Positions 6,365 through 14,836 of a stretch of DNA of 20,251 nt are shown piece by piece. Source of the stretch: an uncultured Campylobacter sp. (GTDB taxonomy: Bacteria; Actinomycetota; Actinomycetes; Mycobacteriales; Mycobacteriaceae); contig CAMIME010000043.1 in NCBI GenBank assembly GCA_946221035.1, positions 1 through 20,251 of the forward strand, in the 5' to 3' direction. The notes beneath the pieces are model-generated. The model searched no databases. It had not been told where the DNA came from and saw only the letters and a program-made list of their open reading frames with translations. The stretch's first letter is position 1. Every line of letters starts with the position of its first letter. Position numbers and translations under genes: made by a program.

Positions 6365-7876
6365 ATGATCAACCACGAAGTGCGTACCCATAAGTCCGCA
6401 GAGGACTTCCCCATCGAGGAGCATCTGGCCTACAAGATCGCGAAGGTTGCCGCGGACCCGGTTGAGGTGCCGGAAGACACCCGCGAGATGATCATCAACC
6501 GCATCATCGACAACGCCTCCGTTGCCGTGGCCTCCTACGGCCGCCGCCCCGTTGCAGTGGCCCGCGAGATGGCCAAGGCACACCCCGTCACCGAAGGCGG
6601 CGCAGAGGTCTTCGGCGAGGACGGCACCTACTCCGCTGAGTGGGCGGCGTTTGCCAACGGCACGGCCGTCCGCGAGCTCGACTACCACGACACCTTCCTG
6701 GCCGCCGAGTACTCCCACCCGGGCGACAACATCCCGCCGATCCTGGCCGTGGCCCAGCACAAGGGCCTCGACGGCAAGGCGCTCATCCGCGGCATCGCCA
6801 CCGGCTACGAGATCCAGGTCAACCTGGTGAAGGGCATCTCGCTGCACGAGTTCAAGATCGACCACGTCGCGCACCTCGGCCCGTCGGCCGCGGCCGGCAT
6901 CGGCACCATGCTGGGCCTGGACGTTGAGACCATCTACCAGGCCGTCGGCCAGGCGCTGCACACCACCACCGCAACGCGCCAGTCCCGCAAGGGCCTGATC
7001 TCCTCCTGGAAGGCGTCCGCCCCGGCGTTTGCCGGCAAGATGGCCATCGAGGCAGTGGACCGCGCGATGCGCGGCGAGGGCGCACCGGCCCCGATCTGGG
7101 AGGGCGAGGACGGCGTGATCGCCTGGATGCTGCACTCCCCGGAGCGCACCTACACCGTCCCACTGCCGGCCGACGGCGAGGAGAAGCGCGCGATTTTGGA
7201 GACCTACACTAAGGAGCACTCCGCCGAGTACCAGGCGCAGGCCCCGATCGACCTGGCCCGCCGCATGAAGCAGACGATCGCGGACGCGGGCAAGTCCACC
7301 GCCGACATCGAATCCATCGTGCTGCACACCTCGCACCACACCCACTACGTCATCGGCACCGGCGCGAACGACCCGCAGAAGATGGATCCGAAGGCCTCGC
7401 GCGAGACCCTGGACCACTCCATCATGTACATGTTCGCCGTCGCGCTCGAGGACGGCACCTGGCACCACGTGGACTCCTACACCCCGGAGCGCGCCGGCCG
7501 CCCGGAGACCGTGGAGCTGTGGCACAAGGTGTCCACCGTCGAGGACGAGGAGTGGACCCGCCGCTACCACTCGACCGACCCGAACGAGAAGGCGTTCGGC
7601 GCGAAGGCCGTGATCACCTTTACCGACGGTTCTGTCATCGAGGACGAGATGGCTGTCGCCGACGCCCACCCGCTCGGTGCCCGCCCGTTCGTGCGCGAGA
7701 ATTACATCCAGAAGTTCCGCACCCTGGCCGAGGGCATCGTGGACCAAGAGGAGCAGGACCGCTTCCTCGCTGCCGTCCAAGACCTGGAGAACCTGACCGA
7801 CCTGTCCGAGCTCAACGTCCGCGTCAACGCCCAGACTCAGCAGAACGCGCCCCAGATCCCCGGAGGCATCTTCTAA
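6365..7876 (+). CDS. prpD: 2-methylcitrate dehydratase
   Basis: PrpD catalyses the dehydration of 2-methylcitrate, the second step of the methylcitrate cycle for propionyl-CoA. The 503-residue product has the usual length of the MmgE/PrpD family. Recognisable segments are NASVAVASYGRRPVA (50-64), ANGTAVRELDYHDT (97-110), SHPGDNIPPILAVAQ (117-131), the glycine-rich GPSAAAGIGTMLGLD (172-186) and SSWKASAPAFAGKMA (213-227), all typical of PrpD. ATG 6365 follows GAGGAG by 11 bases. It is the first gene of an operon and its TAA shares a base with the prpB ATG (TAATG), so translation of prpB is probably coupled. The divergent prpR and the operator cluster imply propionate-dependent control. Actinobacterial genomes often carry two prp sets; which paralogue this is cannot be decided here. 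Confidence 0.96.
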   Translation: MINHEVRTHKSAEDFPIEEHLAYKIAKVAADPVEVPEDTREMIINRIIDNASVAVASYGRRPVAVAREMAKAHPVTEGGAEVFGEDGTYSAEWAAFANGTAVRELDYHDTFLAAEYSHPGDNIPPILAVAQHKGLDGKALIRGIATGYEIQVNLVKGISLHEFKIDHVAHLGPSAAAGIGTMLGLDVETIYQAVGQALHTTTATRQSRKGLISSWKASAPAFAGKMAIEAVDRAMRGEGAPAPIWEGEDGVIAWMLHSPERTYTVPLPADGEEKRAILETYTKEHSAEYQAQAPIDLARRMKQTIADAGKSTADIESIVLHTSHHTHYVIGTGANDPQKMDPKASRETLDHSIMYMFAVALEDGTWHHVDSYTPERAGRPETVELWHKVSTVEDEEWTRRYHSTDPNEKAFGAKAVITFTDGSVIEDEMAVADAHPLGARPFVRENYIQKFRTLAEGIVDQEEQDRFLAAVQDLENLTDLSELNVRVNAQTQQNAPQIPGGIF

Positions 7877-8808
7877 TGTTCGCGCCCGAGAAAACCCCGA
7901 ACGAGCGCCGAAAGGCACTTCGAGCTTCGCTTCTCGACGACAGGATCACCACCCTCCCCGGCGCCTTCAACCCACTAACCGCTCGCTTGATCGAGGACAT
8001 TGGCAGCTTTTCCGGCGTCTACGTCTCCGGCGCCGTGCTGGCCAACGACCTCGGCCTGCCGGACATCGGCCTGACCACGCTGACGGAGGTGGCGCACCGC
8101 GGCGGCCAGATCGCCCGCGCCACCAACCTGCCGGTGCTCATCGACGCCGACACCGGCTTCGGCGAGCCGATGTCCGCGGCCCGCACCGTCGCCGAGTTCG
8201 AGGCCGCAGGCTTGGCCGCGCTGCACCTGGAAGACCAGGTCAACCCGAAGCGCTGCGGCCACCTCGACGGCAAGGAGGTCGTGCCCCGCGACCTCATGGT
8301 CCGCCGCATCACCGCGGCGGTGCGCGAGCGCCACGACGACGACTTCGTCATCTGCGCACGCACCGACGCCGCCGGCATCGAAGGCATCGACGAGGCAATC
8401 GAACGCGCGAAGGCCTACGCCGACGCAGGCGCGGACCTCATCTTCACCGAAGCCCTCTACTCGGAAGCCGACTTCGCGAAGTTCCGGGAGGCCGTCGATA
8501 CGCCGCTGCTCGCGAACATGACCGAGTTCGGCAAGACCGACCTCATCCCGGCCCCGCGCCTGGAGGAGCTCGGCTACAACGCCGTGATCTGGCCGGTGAC
8601 CACCTTCCGCCTGGCCATGGGCCAGACCGAGGAGATGCTGCGCGACATCGCGAAAACCGGCACGCAGGAGCCGTGGCTGGACAAGATGCAGCACCGCTCC
8701 CGCCTCTACGAGCTCGTGCGTTACGACGAGTACAACCAGTTCGACCAGTCGGTGTTCACCTACTCCAAGGACACCTACACCCAGACCTTCCAAACCGACA
8801 GCAGGTAG
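7876..8808 (+). CDS. prpB: 2-methylisocitrate lyase
   Basis: This enzyme cleaves 2-methylisocitrate to pyruvate and succinate, the last step of the methylcitrate cycle. It has 310 residues of the PEP mutase/isocitrate lyase superfamily. The signature KRCGH lies at 125-129 with catalytic Cys127, the metal/substrate loop SGAVLANDLGLPD at 51-63, D90-A-D92 for Mg2+ and HLED at 117-120. The frame stays open far upstream inside prpD, but ATG 7876 is chosen because it overlaps the prpD stop (TAATG) and gives the family's N-terminus. It is cytoplasmic. The pyruvate it makes could be carboxylated by Pyc, encoded just after the operon, to renew the oxaloacetate used by PrpC. Confidence 0.96.
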   Translation: MFAPEKTPNERRKALRASLLDDRITTLPGAFNPLTARLIEDIGSFSGVYVSGAVLANDLGLPDIGLTTLTEVAHRGGQIARATNLPVLIDADTGFGEPMSAARTVAEFEAAGLAALHLEDQVNPKRCGHLDGKEVVPRDLMVRRITAAVRERHDDDFVICARTDAAGIEGIDEAIERAKAYADAGADLIFTEALYSEADFAKFREAVDTPLLANMTEFGKTDLIPAPRLEELGYNAVIWPVTTFRLAMGQTEEMLRDIAKTGTQEPWLDKMQHRSRLYELVRYDEYNQFDQSVFTYSKDTYTQTFQTDSR

Positions 8809-8847
8809 CCGCTTCGCGTCTACCCGCAGATACTCAAAGGAGACATC

Positions 8848-9993
8848 ATGGCTGACCAAGACATTCGCAAGGGCCTCAACGGCGTCGTGGCCGACTACAC
8901 CGCCGTTTCCAAGGTGAACCCGGAGACGAACTCGCTGCTCTACCGCGGTTACCCGGTGCAGGAGCTGGCGGAGAAGTGCACTTTCGAGGAAGTGGCCTAC
9001 CTGTTGTGGAACGGCGAGCTGCCGAACGAGGAGCAGCTTGAGGAGTTCCGCGGCGGCTGCATGGCCAACCGCGACATCGACGAAGAGCTCATCCAGATCA
9101 TCAACTTCATGCCGAAGGACTGCCACCCGATGGATGTGCTGCGCACCGCAGTGTCCTACCTGGGCACGGAGGACCCGGAGAAGTTCACCCCGGATTCCGA
9201 CCACCTGCGTAGCATCGGCCGCAAACTGCTGGCGAAGCTGCCCACCATCGTGGCCACCGACATCCGTCGCCGCCAGGGCAAGGAATACATTGCGCCGAGC
9301 CACGAGAAGGGTTTCTCCGAGAACTTCCTGTGGATGGTCTTCGGTGACGACGAGAAGTCCCCGGCCAACATCCCGTCCGACATCGAGGCGTTTGAGAAGA
9401 CAATGATCCTCTACGCCGAGCACTCCTTCAACGCCTCCACGTTCACCGCTCGCACCATCGCGTCGACGATGTCCGACGGCTGGTCCGCCATCACCGGCGC
9501 CATCGGCGCGCTGAAAGGTCCGCTGCACGGCGGCGCGAACGAGTTCGTGATGCACCACATGGAGGAGATCGGCGACCCGGCCAGGGCCGAGGAGTGGTGC
9601 CTGAACAAGCTGAAGAACAAGGAGCTTGTCATGGGCTTCGGCCACCGCGTGTACAAGAAGGGCGACTCGCGCGTGCCCACCATGGAGGCCGCGTTTAAGA
9701 AGCTCGCCGCTGAGCACCCGGAGAAGGATTCCCAGAAATGGGTCGAGATGTACGACATCATGGCCAAGACCATGTACGAAAACACCTCGATCAACATCCG
9801 CCCGAACCTCGACTTCCCGTCCGGCCCGGCCTACTACATCCTGGGCTTCGACATCGAGTTCTTCACCCCGCTGTTCGTGATGTCCCGCATCACCGGTTGG
9901 ACCGCGCACATCATCGAGCAGTTCGAAAACAACTCGCTGATCCGCCCGCTGTCCGCCTACAACGGCCCAGCCGAGCGCCACGTCGAGCGCTAA
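8848..9993 (+). CDS. prpC: 2-methylcitrate synthase
   Basis: PrpC condenses propionyl-CoA with oxaloacetate to form 2-methylcitrate. The 381-residue product belongs to the short citrate synthase group. The conserved histidine and aspartate positions are visible: H192 in AEHSFNAST, H227 in GPLHGGAN, H266 in MGFGHRVYKKGDSR and D322 in NLDFPSGPAYY. The AAAGGAGA-type ribosome site (8836-8843) lies just before ATG 8848, 39 bases after prpB, so the three genes form one operon. The product probably also has some citrate synthase activity, as known for PrpC enzymes. The operon ends at a strong terminator 10 bases after the stop codon. Confidence 0.95.
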   Translation: MADQDIRKGLNGVVADYTAVSKVNPETNSLLYRGYPVQELAEKCTFEEVAYLLWNGELPNEEQLEEFRGGCMANRDIDEELIQIINFMPKDCHPMDVLRTAVSYLGTEDPEKFTPDSDHLRSIGRKLLAKLPTIVATDIRRRQGKEYIAPSHEKGFSENFLWMVFGDDEKSPANIPSDIEAFEKTMILYAEHSFNASTFTARTIASTMSDGWSAITGAIGALKGPLHGGANEFVMHHMEEIGDPARAEEWCLNKLKNKELVMGFGHRVYKKGDSRVPTMEAAFKKLAAEHPEKDSQKWVEMYDIMAKTMYENTSINIRPNLDFPSGPAYYILGFDIEFFTPLFVMSRITGWTAHIIEQFENNSLIRPLSAYNGPAERHVER

Positions 9994-10003
9994 GCGCCTC
10001 CCG

Positions 10004-10046
10004 CGTGAGCGTCGTCAAGCTTCGTGCTTGTCGACGCTCACGTTTT
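10004..10046 (+). terminator. Strong two-tier intrinsic terminator of prpDBC
   Basis: CGTGAGCGTCG (10004-10014) pairs perfectly with CGACGCTCACG (10032-10042). After a single T-T mismatch, CAAGC (10016-10020) pairs with GCTTG (10026-10030) around a TTCGT loop. TTTT follows at 10043-10046. In total there are 16 base pairs plus a short U-tract. Confidence 0.92.
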
Positions 10047-10092
10047 CACCTCAGGTATGACCAAAACCGCAAAACTTGGCTGAACGTGTGCC

Positions 10093-10098
10093 TAGAAT
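10093..10098 (+). promoter_or_regulatory. Candidate -10 of the pyc promoter
   Basis: TAGAAT matches the corynebacterial TAnAAT well, with a nearby upstream TG at 10089-10090. Transcription would start near 10105, giving a leader of about 40 bases containing AAAGGA (10132-10137). No good -35 is visible at the expected distance. Confidence 0.5.
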
Positions 10099-10144
10099 TG
10101 GCGGTTACTTCCGTTTAATTCCTGCGACAGTAAAGGAATCGCTG

Positions 10145-13100
10145 ATGAACCCGGATAACCTCCCGCTCAACGACCTGCCAACCTTCAACAAAATTCTGGT
10201 CGCGAACCGTGGCGAGATCGCAGTCCGCGCCTTCCGCGCCGCGTTCGAAACTGGTGCAAAGACCGTCGCCGTCTACCCCCGCGAGGACCGCAACTCCTTC
10301 CACCGCCCATTCGCGGACGAGGCCGTGCGCATCGGCGTTGAGGGCCAGCCGGTGAAGGCATACCTGGACATCGACGAAATCATCCGGGCCGCGAAAGAAA
10401 CTGGTGCTGACGCCGTCTACCCGGGCTACGGCTTCCTGTCCGAGCGCGCCGAGCTGGCGCGCGCCTGCCAGGCAAACGGCATCAAGTTTATCGGCCCGAC
10501 GCCGGAGACCCTCGACCTCACCGGCGACAAGTCCGCCGCGGTGCACGCAGCAGAGCGCGCCGGGCTGCCGGTGCTGAAGGATTCCGAACCGTCGTCCGAC
10601 CCGAAGCAGCTGGCGGAGTACGCGAAGGAGTTCGAGTTCCCCGTCTTTGTCAAGGCGGTCGCCGGCGGTGGCGGTCGCGGTATGCGCTTCATTGAGAAGC
10701 CGGAGGACGTCGAAAAGCTTGCTGCGGAAGCGTCGCGCGAGGCGGAGGCCGCGTTCGGCGACCCGAGTGTCTACATCGAGCGCGCGGTGATCAACCCGCA
10801 GCACATCGAGGTCCAGATCATGGCGGACTCCTACGGCAACGTCGTGCACCTCTACGAGCGCGACTGCTCCGTGCAGCGTCGCCACCAGAAGGTGGTGGAG
10901 ATCGCGCCGGCGCAGCACATCACCGAGGAGCAGCGCGAGCGCATCTGCGCCGACGCCGTGGCGTTCTGCAAGGAAATTAACTACGAGGGCGCGGGCACCG
11001 TTGAGTTCCTTGTGGACGAGCAGGGCAACCACGTGTTCATCGAGATGAACCCGCGCGTGCAGGTCGAGCACACGGTGACCGAGGAAGTCACCGGTATCGA
11101 CATCGTGAAAAACCAGATGTACATCGCCGCCGGTGCCAAGCTGGAGGACCTCCACCTCACCCAGGACCTCATCGAGGTCACCGGCGCGGCGCTGCAGTGC
11201 CGCATCACCACCGAGGACCCGAAGAACGGCTTCCGCCCCGACGCCGGCACGATCACCGGCTACCGCTCCCCGGGTGGTGCGGGCGTGCGTCTCGACGGTT
11301 CCGTGGCCGTCGGCACCACCATCACCCCCAACTTCGACTCGCTGCTGGTGAAGATGACCTGCCGCGGCCGCAACTTCCAGGTGGCAGTTGACCGCGCCCT
11401 GCGAGCACTGAACGAGTTCACGGTCGACGGCGTGTCCACCAACATCGGCTTCCTGCGCGCGCTGCTGTCCGAGCCCGAGTTCCGCCACGAGCGCATCAAC
11501 ACCGGCTTCATCGCGGACCACCCGAACCTGCTCGACGCGCCGTCCGCGGCCGACGACGCCGGCAAGATCCTGAACTACCTGGCCAACGTCACGGTGAACA
11601 AGCCGAACGGCCCGCGTCCGACGAACATCCAGCCGTCGAAGAAGCTGCCGAAGGCCGACTACGGCGAGCTGCCGCGCGGCTCCCGCGACGAGCTGCTCGA
11701 GCTCGGCCCGAAGAAGTGGGCCGAGAAGTTGCGCAACCAGACCGCGCTGGGTGTGACCGAGACGACGTTCCGCGACGCACACCAGTCCCTGCTGGCCACC
11801 CGAGTGCGCACCAACACCCTGGTCGCCGCGGCCAAGCACGTCGGCCACCTCACGCCGGAGCTGGTCTCCGTGGAGGCCTGGGGCGGCGCCACCTTCGACG
11901 TGGGCATGCGCTTCCTCCACGAGTCGCCGTGGATGCGTCTCGACGAACTCCGTGAGGCCATGCCGAACGTGAACATCCAGATGCTCCTGCGCGGGCGCAA
12001 CACCGTGGGCTACACGCCGTACCCGGAGTCCGTGACCAAGGCGTTCGTGCGTGAGGCCGCATCCTCCGGCATCGACATCTTCCGCATCTTCGACGCGCTC
12101 AACGACGTCTCCCAGATGCGCCCCGCCATCGACGCCGTGCTGGAGACGAACACCACCATCGCCGAGGTGGCCATGGCATATTCCGGCAACCTGCTGGACC
12201 CGGCTGAAGACCTCTACACCCTGGACTACTACCTCAACCTCGCCGAGGAGATCGTCGAGGCCGGTGCCCACGTCCTGGCGATCAAGGACATGGCGGGCCT
12301 CATGCGCCCGGCCGCTGCCGCGAAGCTGGTCACGGCCCTGCGCGAGCGGTTCGACCTGCCGGTCCATGTCCACACCCACGACACCGCCGGCGGCCAGCTG
12401 GCCACCTACTTCGCTGCTGCCGCGGCCGGTGCCGATGTAGTGGACGTGGCCTCAGCGCCGCTGGCCGGCACCACCTCCCAGCCGTCCATGTCTGCCCTTG
12501 TCGCAGCCTTCGCGAACACCGAGCGCGACACCGGGATCAACCTGCAGTCGGTGTTCGACATGGAGCCCTACTGGGAGGCCGTGCGCCAGGTCTACGCCCC
12601 GTTCGAGTCCGGCATCCCCGGCCCGACCGGCCGCGTGTACAAGCACGAGATCCCGGGCGGCCAGCTGTCCAACCTACGGACGCAGGCCAAGGCGCTGGGC
12701 CTGGCGGATCGTTTCGAGCTTGTCGAGGACTACTACGCCGGCGTGAACGAGATCCTCGGACGCCCGACCAAGGTGACCCCGTCGTCGAAGGTGGTCGGCG
12801 ACCTCGCGCTGCAGCTGGTGGGCCAGGGCGTGAGCCCGCAGGAGTTCGCTGAGAACCCGCGTAAGTACGACATCCCCGAATCCGTCATCGGCTTCCTGCA
12901 GGGTGAGCTGGGTACGCCTCCGGGCGGCTGGCCGCTGCTGCGCGACAAGGCGCTGGAGGACCGCGGTCCGGTCGACCACACCGTCCAGGTGCCGGAGGAC
13001 CTCGCCCCGGCGCTGGAGTCGGACGACCACGAGACCCGCCGCGTGGCGCTGGACAAGCTGCTCTTCCCGAAGCAGTACGCCGAGTACCTCGAGCACCTGC

Positions 13101-13573
13101 GCCTGTACGGCATCACCGACCAGTTGGGTGACAAGACCTTCTTCTACGGCCTGGAAGAGGGCGAGGAAACCATGATCTACTACGGCGAAATCGACGCCAA
13201 CCAGCCCCCGCTGGTCGTGCGCCTCGACGCCGTGGGTGAGCCCGACGACAAGGGCATGCGCCAGGTCATCTTGACCGTCAACGGCCAGGTCCGCCCGATG
13301 ACCGTGCGCGACGAGAACGCCGAGTCCACCGTCGCCGACGTGGAAAAGGCCGACGCCTCCAACCCGGGTCACGTCGCCGCCCCGTTCGCGGGTGCTGTCA
13401 CCGTGACCGTGAAGGCCGGCGACAAGGTCAAGGCCGGCGACCAGGTTGCCACCATCGAGGCCATGAAGATGGAGGCCGCCATCTCCGCACCGACCGACGG
13501 CACCATCGAGCGCGTCGCCTTTACCCAGACCACCAAGGTCGAGGGCGGCGACCTGGTGGTTGTTATCAGCTAA
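10145..13573 (+). CDS. pyc: Pyruvate carboxylase
   Basis: Pyc is the biotin-dependent anaplerotic enzyme that carboxylates pyruvate to oxaloacetate with ATP and bicarbonate. The single 1142-residue chain matches the corynebacterial enzyme (about 1140). Domain order: biotin carboxylase (ILVANRGEIAVR at 17-28, ATP-grasp loop AGGGGRGMR at 173-181), carboxyltransferase (FRDAHQS at 542-548 with metal-binding D544), the central tetramerisation region, and a C-terminal biotin carrier domain with AMKM, where Lys1108 is the biotinylation site. I chose ATG 10145 because AAAGGA lies seven bases upstream and the N-terminus fits the family. The frame opens 23 codons earlier without a ribosome site. The gene has its own promoter-like element, being isolated from prpC by a strong terminator. 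Its oxaloacetate feeds PrpC and the TCA cycle. Confidence 0.97.
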   Translation: MNPDNLPLNDLPTFNKILVANRGEIAVRAFRAAFETGAKTVAVYPREDRNSFHRPFADEAVRIGVEGQPVKAYLDIDEIIRAAKETGADAVYPGYGFLSERAELARACQANGIKFIGPTPETLDLTGDKSAAVHAAERAGLPVLKDSEPSSDPKQLAEYAKEFEFPVFVKAVAGGGGRGMRFIEKPEDVEKLAAEASREAEAAFGDPSVYIERAVINPQHIEVQIMADSYGNVVHLYERDCSVQRRHQKVVEIAPAQHITEEQRERICADAVAFCKEINYEGAGTVEFLVDEQGNHVFIEMNPRVQVEHTVTEEVTGIDIVKNQMYIAAGAKLEDLHLTQDLIEVTGAALQCRITTEDPKNGFRPDAGTITGYRSPGGAGVRLDGSVAVGTTITPNFDSLLVKMTCRGRNFQVAVDRALRALNEFTVDGVSTNIGFLRALLSEPEFRHERINTGFIADHPNLLDAPSAADDAGKILNYLANVTVNKPNGPRPTNIQPSKKLPKADYGELPRGSRDELLELGPKKWAEKLRNQTALGVTETTFRDAHQSLLATRVRTNTLVAAAKHVGHLTPELVSVEAWGGATFDVGMRFLHESPWMRLDELREAMPNVNIQMLLRGRNTVGYTPYPESVTKAFVREAASSGIDIFRIFDALNDVSQMRPAIDAVLETNTTIAEVAMAYSGNLLDPAEDLYTLDYYLNLAEEIVEAGAHVLAIKDMAGLMRPAAAAKLVTALRERFDLPVHVHTHDTAGGQLATYFAAAAAGADVVDVASAPLAGTTSQPSMSALVAAFANTERDTGINLQSVFDMEPYWEAVRQVYAPFESGIPGPTGRVYKHEIPGGQLSNLRTQAKALGLADRFELVEDYYAGVNEILGRPTKVTPSSKVVGDLALQLVGQGVSPQEFAENPRKYDIPESVIGFLQGELGTPPGGWPLLRDKALEDRGPVDHTVQVPEDLAPALESDDHETRRVALDKLLFPKQYAEYLEHLRLYGITDQLGDKTFFYGLEEGEETMIYYGEIDANQPPLVVRLDAVGEPDDKGMRQVILTVNGQVRPMTVRDENAESTVADVEKADASNPGHVAAPFAGAVTVTVKAGDKVKAGDQVATIEAMKMEAAISAPTDGTIERVAFTQTTKVEGGDLVVVIS

Positions 13574-13587
13574 CCTGCCCTTTGCCT

Positions 13588-13619
13588 GGCCCCGGCGCCC
13601 CCTGTGGGGTGTCGGGGTC
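13588..13619 (+). terminator. GC-rich hairpin after pyc
   Basis: CCCCGGCGCCCC (13590-13601) pairs with GGGGTGTCGGGG (13606-13617), using two G-U pairs and a CTGT loop. The stem extends two more pairs outward (13588-13589 with 13618-13619). It begins 14 bases after the stop. The tail is not U-rich, so it may be an inefficient terminator or an mRNA 3'-end stabiliser. Confidence 0.6.
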
Positions 13620-13744
13620 TCCTGGTGTGAACGATCTTTCAATGTCGCTCAGTTTCTGGCCCGGATTCCAGGTGGTGACGACGCCATTGGAAAAAGTTTC
13701 AGTGGGGTTGGGGGCCTTCCGGAACCGAGGCGGATATTGTCCCG

Positions 13745-13750
13745 TCTAAT
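13745..13750 (+). promoter_or_regulatory. Candidate -10 for a leaderless AbiEi-like mRNA
   Basis: TCTAAT lies five bases before ATG 13756, which has no Shine-Dalgarno. That spacing fits a leaderless transcript. A -35 is not evident. The rest of the 182-base pyc-to-13756 gap shows only the hairpin above. Confidence 0.35.
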
Positions 13751-13755
13751 TGGGC

Positions 13756-14754
13756 ATGAACTTCCTCCCACTGAAAAACGGCATGTGCATCCCCGCCGGC
13801 GATGCGTTGGTTGAACTCTCAGACGGTAAAGACGTCCCGGGCTTCGTCCGCATCGCCGGCTCCTACGCCATCACCGCAGGCCACGAAGTCCCCTTACCCA
13901 TCGCGCAGCGGAACGCCCACCACCACATCAATAACGTCCGCTACCAGATACCCGCCGAGTACCGGGCCGCCGCGTTCGCCCTTACGCACCCGAACTATGT
14001 GGTCACAGGCTTCGGGGCGCTCGCGCTCTACGGTCTCCCTTTTCTGGCCAACGCCTGCGACACCGTCCTCCTTTCGCCTTCGATCGCCCGCGGCCAGCCA
14101 GCCGGTCCCCTCCAACCCCAGCTGGCCCGCGGGACGGTTCCTTCCCACCACCTGTGGAAGATTCGTTGCCGCGACAAGAGCATCCACGTTGCATCCCCCG
14201 CGTGGGCCGTGGTGCAGGCGCTCACGGTGGTTCGTCGCGGTCTCAACGGCTGGTCTGTCCTGGATTGCGGGGGTTACGAACCGTCGTTCGTCAGGGCAGT
14301 GCAGCTTATCGACGCCTCCCGCCGCCACCTCGACATCGACCCACTCGCCGTGTTGGCGGCAAGCCGAAACCAGCTGAACCTGAAATGGTTGACTGAGGTG
14401 CTGGTGCATTCCTCGGCACTGGCAGATTCGCCGAAGGAAACCGAGATGCGGCTCATTGTCCGGCGAATTGCTGACGAATTCGGGCTCATCCTGGAGGAGC
14501 AAGTGCCAGTGATGCGGGGGAACAGGCTGGTGACCAGCTTTGACCTAGCCCTGATAGACCCGGTATCCGGCAAGCGGTTCGGCCTCATGTACGACGGCGC
14601 CCACCACAGTGACCGCGGACAGCACCTCAAAGACGCCGCCGCTAACCTCGAGGCCACTGTGCAGGATTGGGTTCCGATCCGGTTCGACAGCGGCACCCTC
14701 GCATCCAGCTACGCGACGCTGCACCGCTACTTCACGCGCGCCTTGCGCCGGTAG
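13756..14754 (+). CDS. AbiEi-like/DUF559-like fusion protein of unknown function
   Basis: This is a 332-residue protein. Residues 30-165 resemble the AbiEi-type antitoxin/regulator fold common in actinobacteria: FVRIAGSYAITAGHEVPL, then a helical THPNYVVTGFGALALYGLP and KSIHVASPAWAVVQAL. Residues 225-315 resemble the DUF559/Vsr-like PD-(D/E)xK endonuclease domain: ETEMRLIVRR, then TSFDLALIDP with D263, then GLMYDGAHH (276-284) and a terminal DWVPIRF strand. The usual acidic residue before YDG (EYDG in relatives as I recall) is Met278 here, so nuclease activity may be lost. No AbiEii toxin gene is adjacent. Codon use is a little more mixed than in neighbouring metabolic genes, which suits an accessory gene. 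An in-frame TTG at 13750 is a less likely start. The fold call is by eye. Confidence 0.68.
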   Translation: MNFLPLKNGMCIPAGDALVELSDGKDVPGFVRIAGSYAITAGHEVPLPIAQRNAHHHINNVRYQIPAEYRAAAFALTHPNYVVTGFGALALYGLPFLANACDTVLLSPSIARGQPAGPLQPQLARGTVPSHHLWKIRCRDKSIHVASPAWAVVQALTVVRRGLNGWSVLDCGGYEPSFVRAVQLIDASRRHLDIDPLAVLAASRNQLNLKWLTEVLVHSSALADSPKETEMRLIVRRIADEFGLILEEQVPVMRGNRLVTSFDLALIDPVSGKRFGLMYDGAHHSDRGQHLKDAAANLEATVQDWVPIRFDSGTLASSYATLHRYFTRALRR

Positions 14755-14836
14755 GCGCTGAGAGATGCTGCAAAGCAGTTGCGACGACCTGCAATCCGGG
14801 CCAGAGGTTGAAGAATCTTTTAATCTCCCTCAGCGC
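14755..14836. repeat. Inverted repeat flanking a convergent junction
   Basis: GCGCTGAG (14755-14762) pairs with CTCAGCGC (14829-14836), and the adjoining AGAT (14763-14766) with ATCT (14823-14826), around a loop of about 56 bases. The right arm lies in the end of the acetyltransferase gene. It could act as a weak bidirectional terminator for the two convergent genes, but no U-tract follows the arms. Confidence 0.3.

Noticed and set aside
7519..7875. N-terminal extension of prpB inside prpD
   Set aside because: Arg/Pro-rich translation of prpD in another frame; ATG 7876 overlapping the prpD stop gives the correct family N-terminus.
6308..7918. 536-codon minus-strand frame over prpD
   Set aside because: Antisense shadow of prpD and without a plausible start context.
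7975..9981. 668-codon minus-strand frame over prpB and prpC
   Set aside because: Antisense to two clearly identified enzymes; its composition (Val/Gly/His/Leu-rich) is typical of a shadow frame.
10115..12379. 754-codon minus-strand frame over pyc
   Set aside because: Antisense shadow of pyc, with no recognisable motif.
13574..13755. Possible small gene or RNA between pyc and the AbiEi-like gene
   Set aside because: Only a GC-rich hairpin near pyc and a -10-like hexamer are seen; no frame with a ribosome site.
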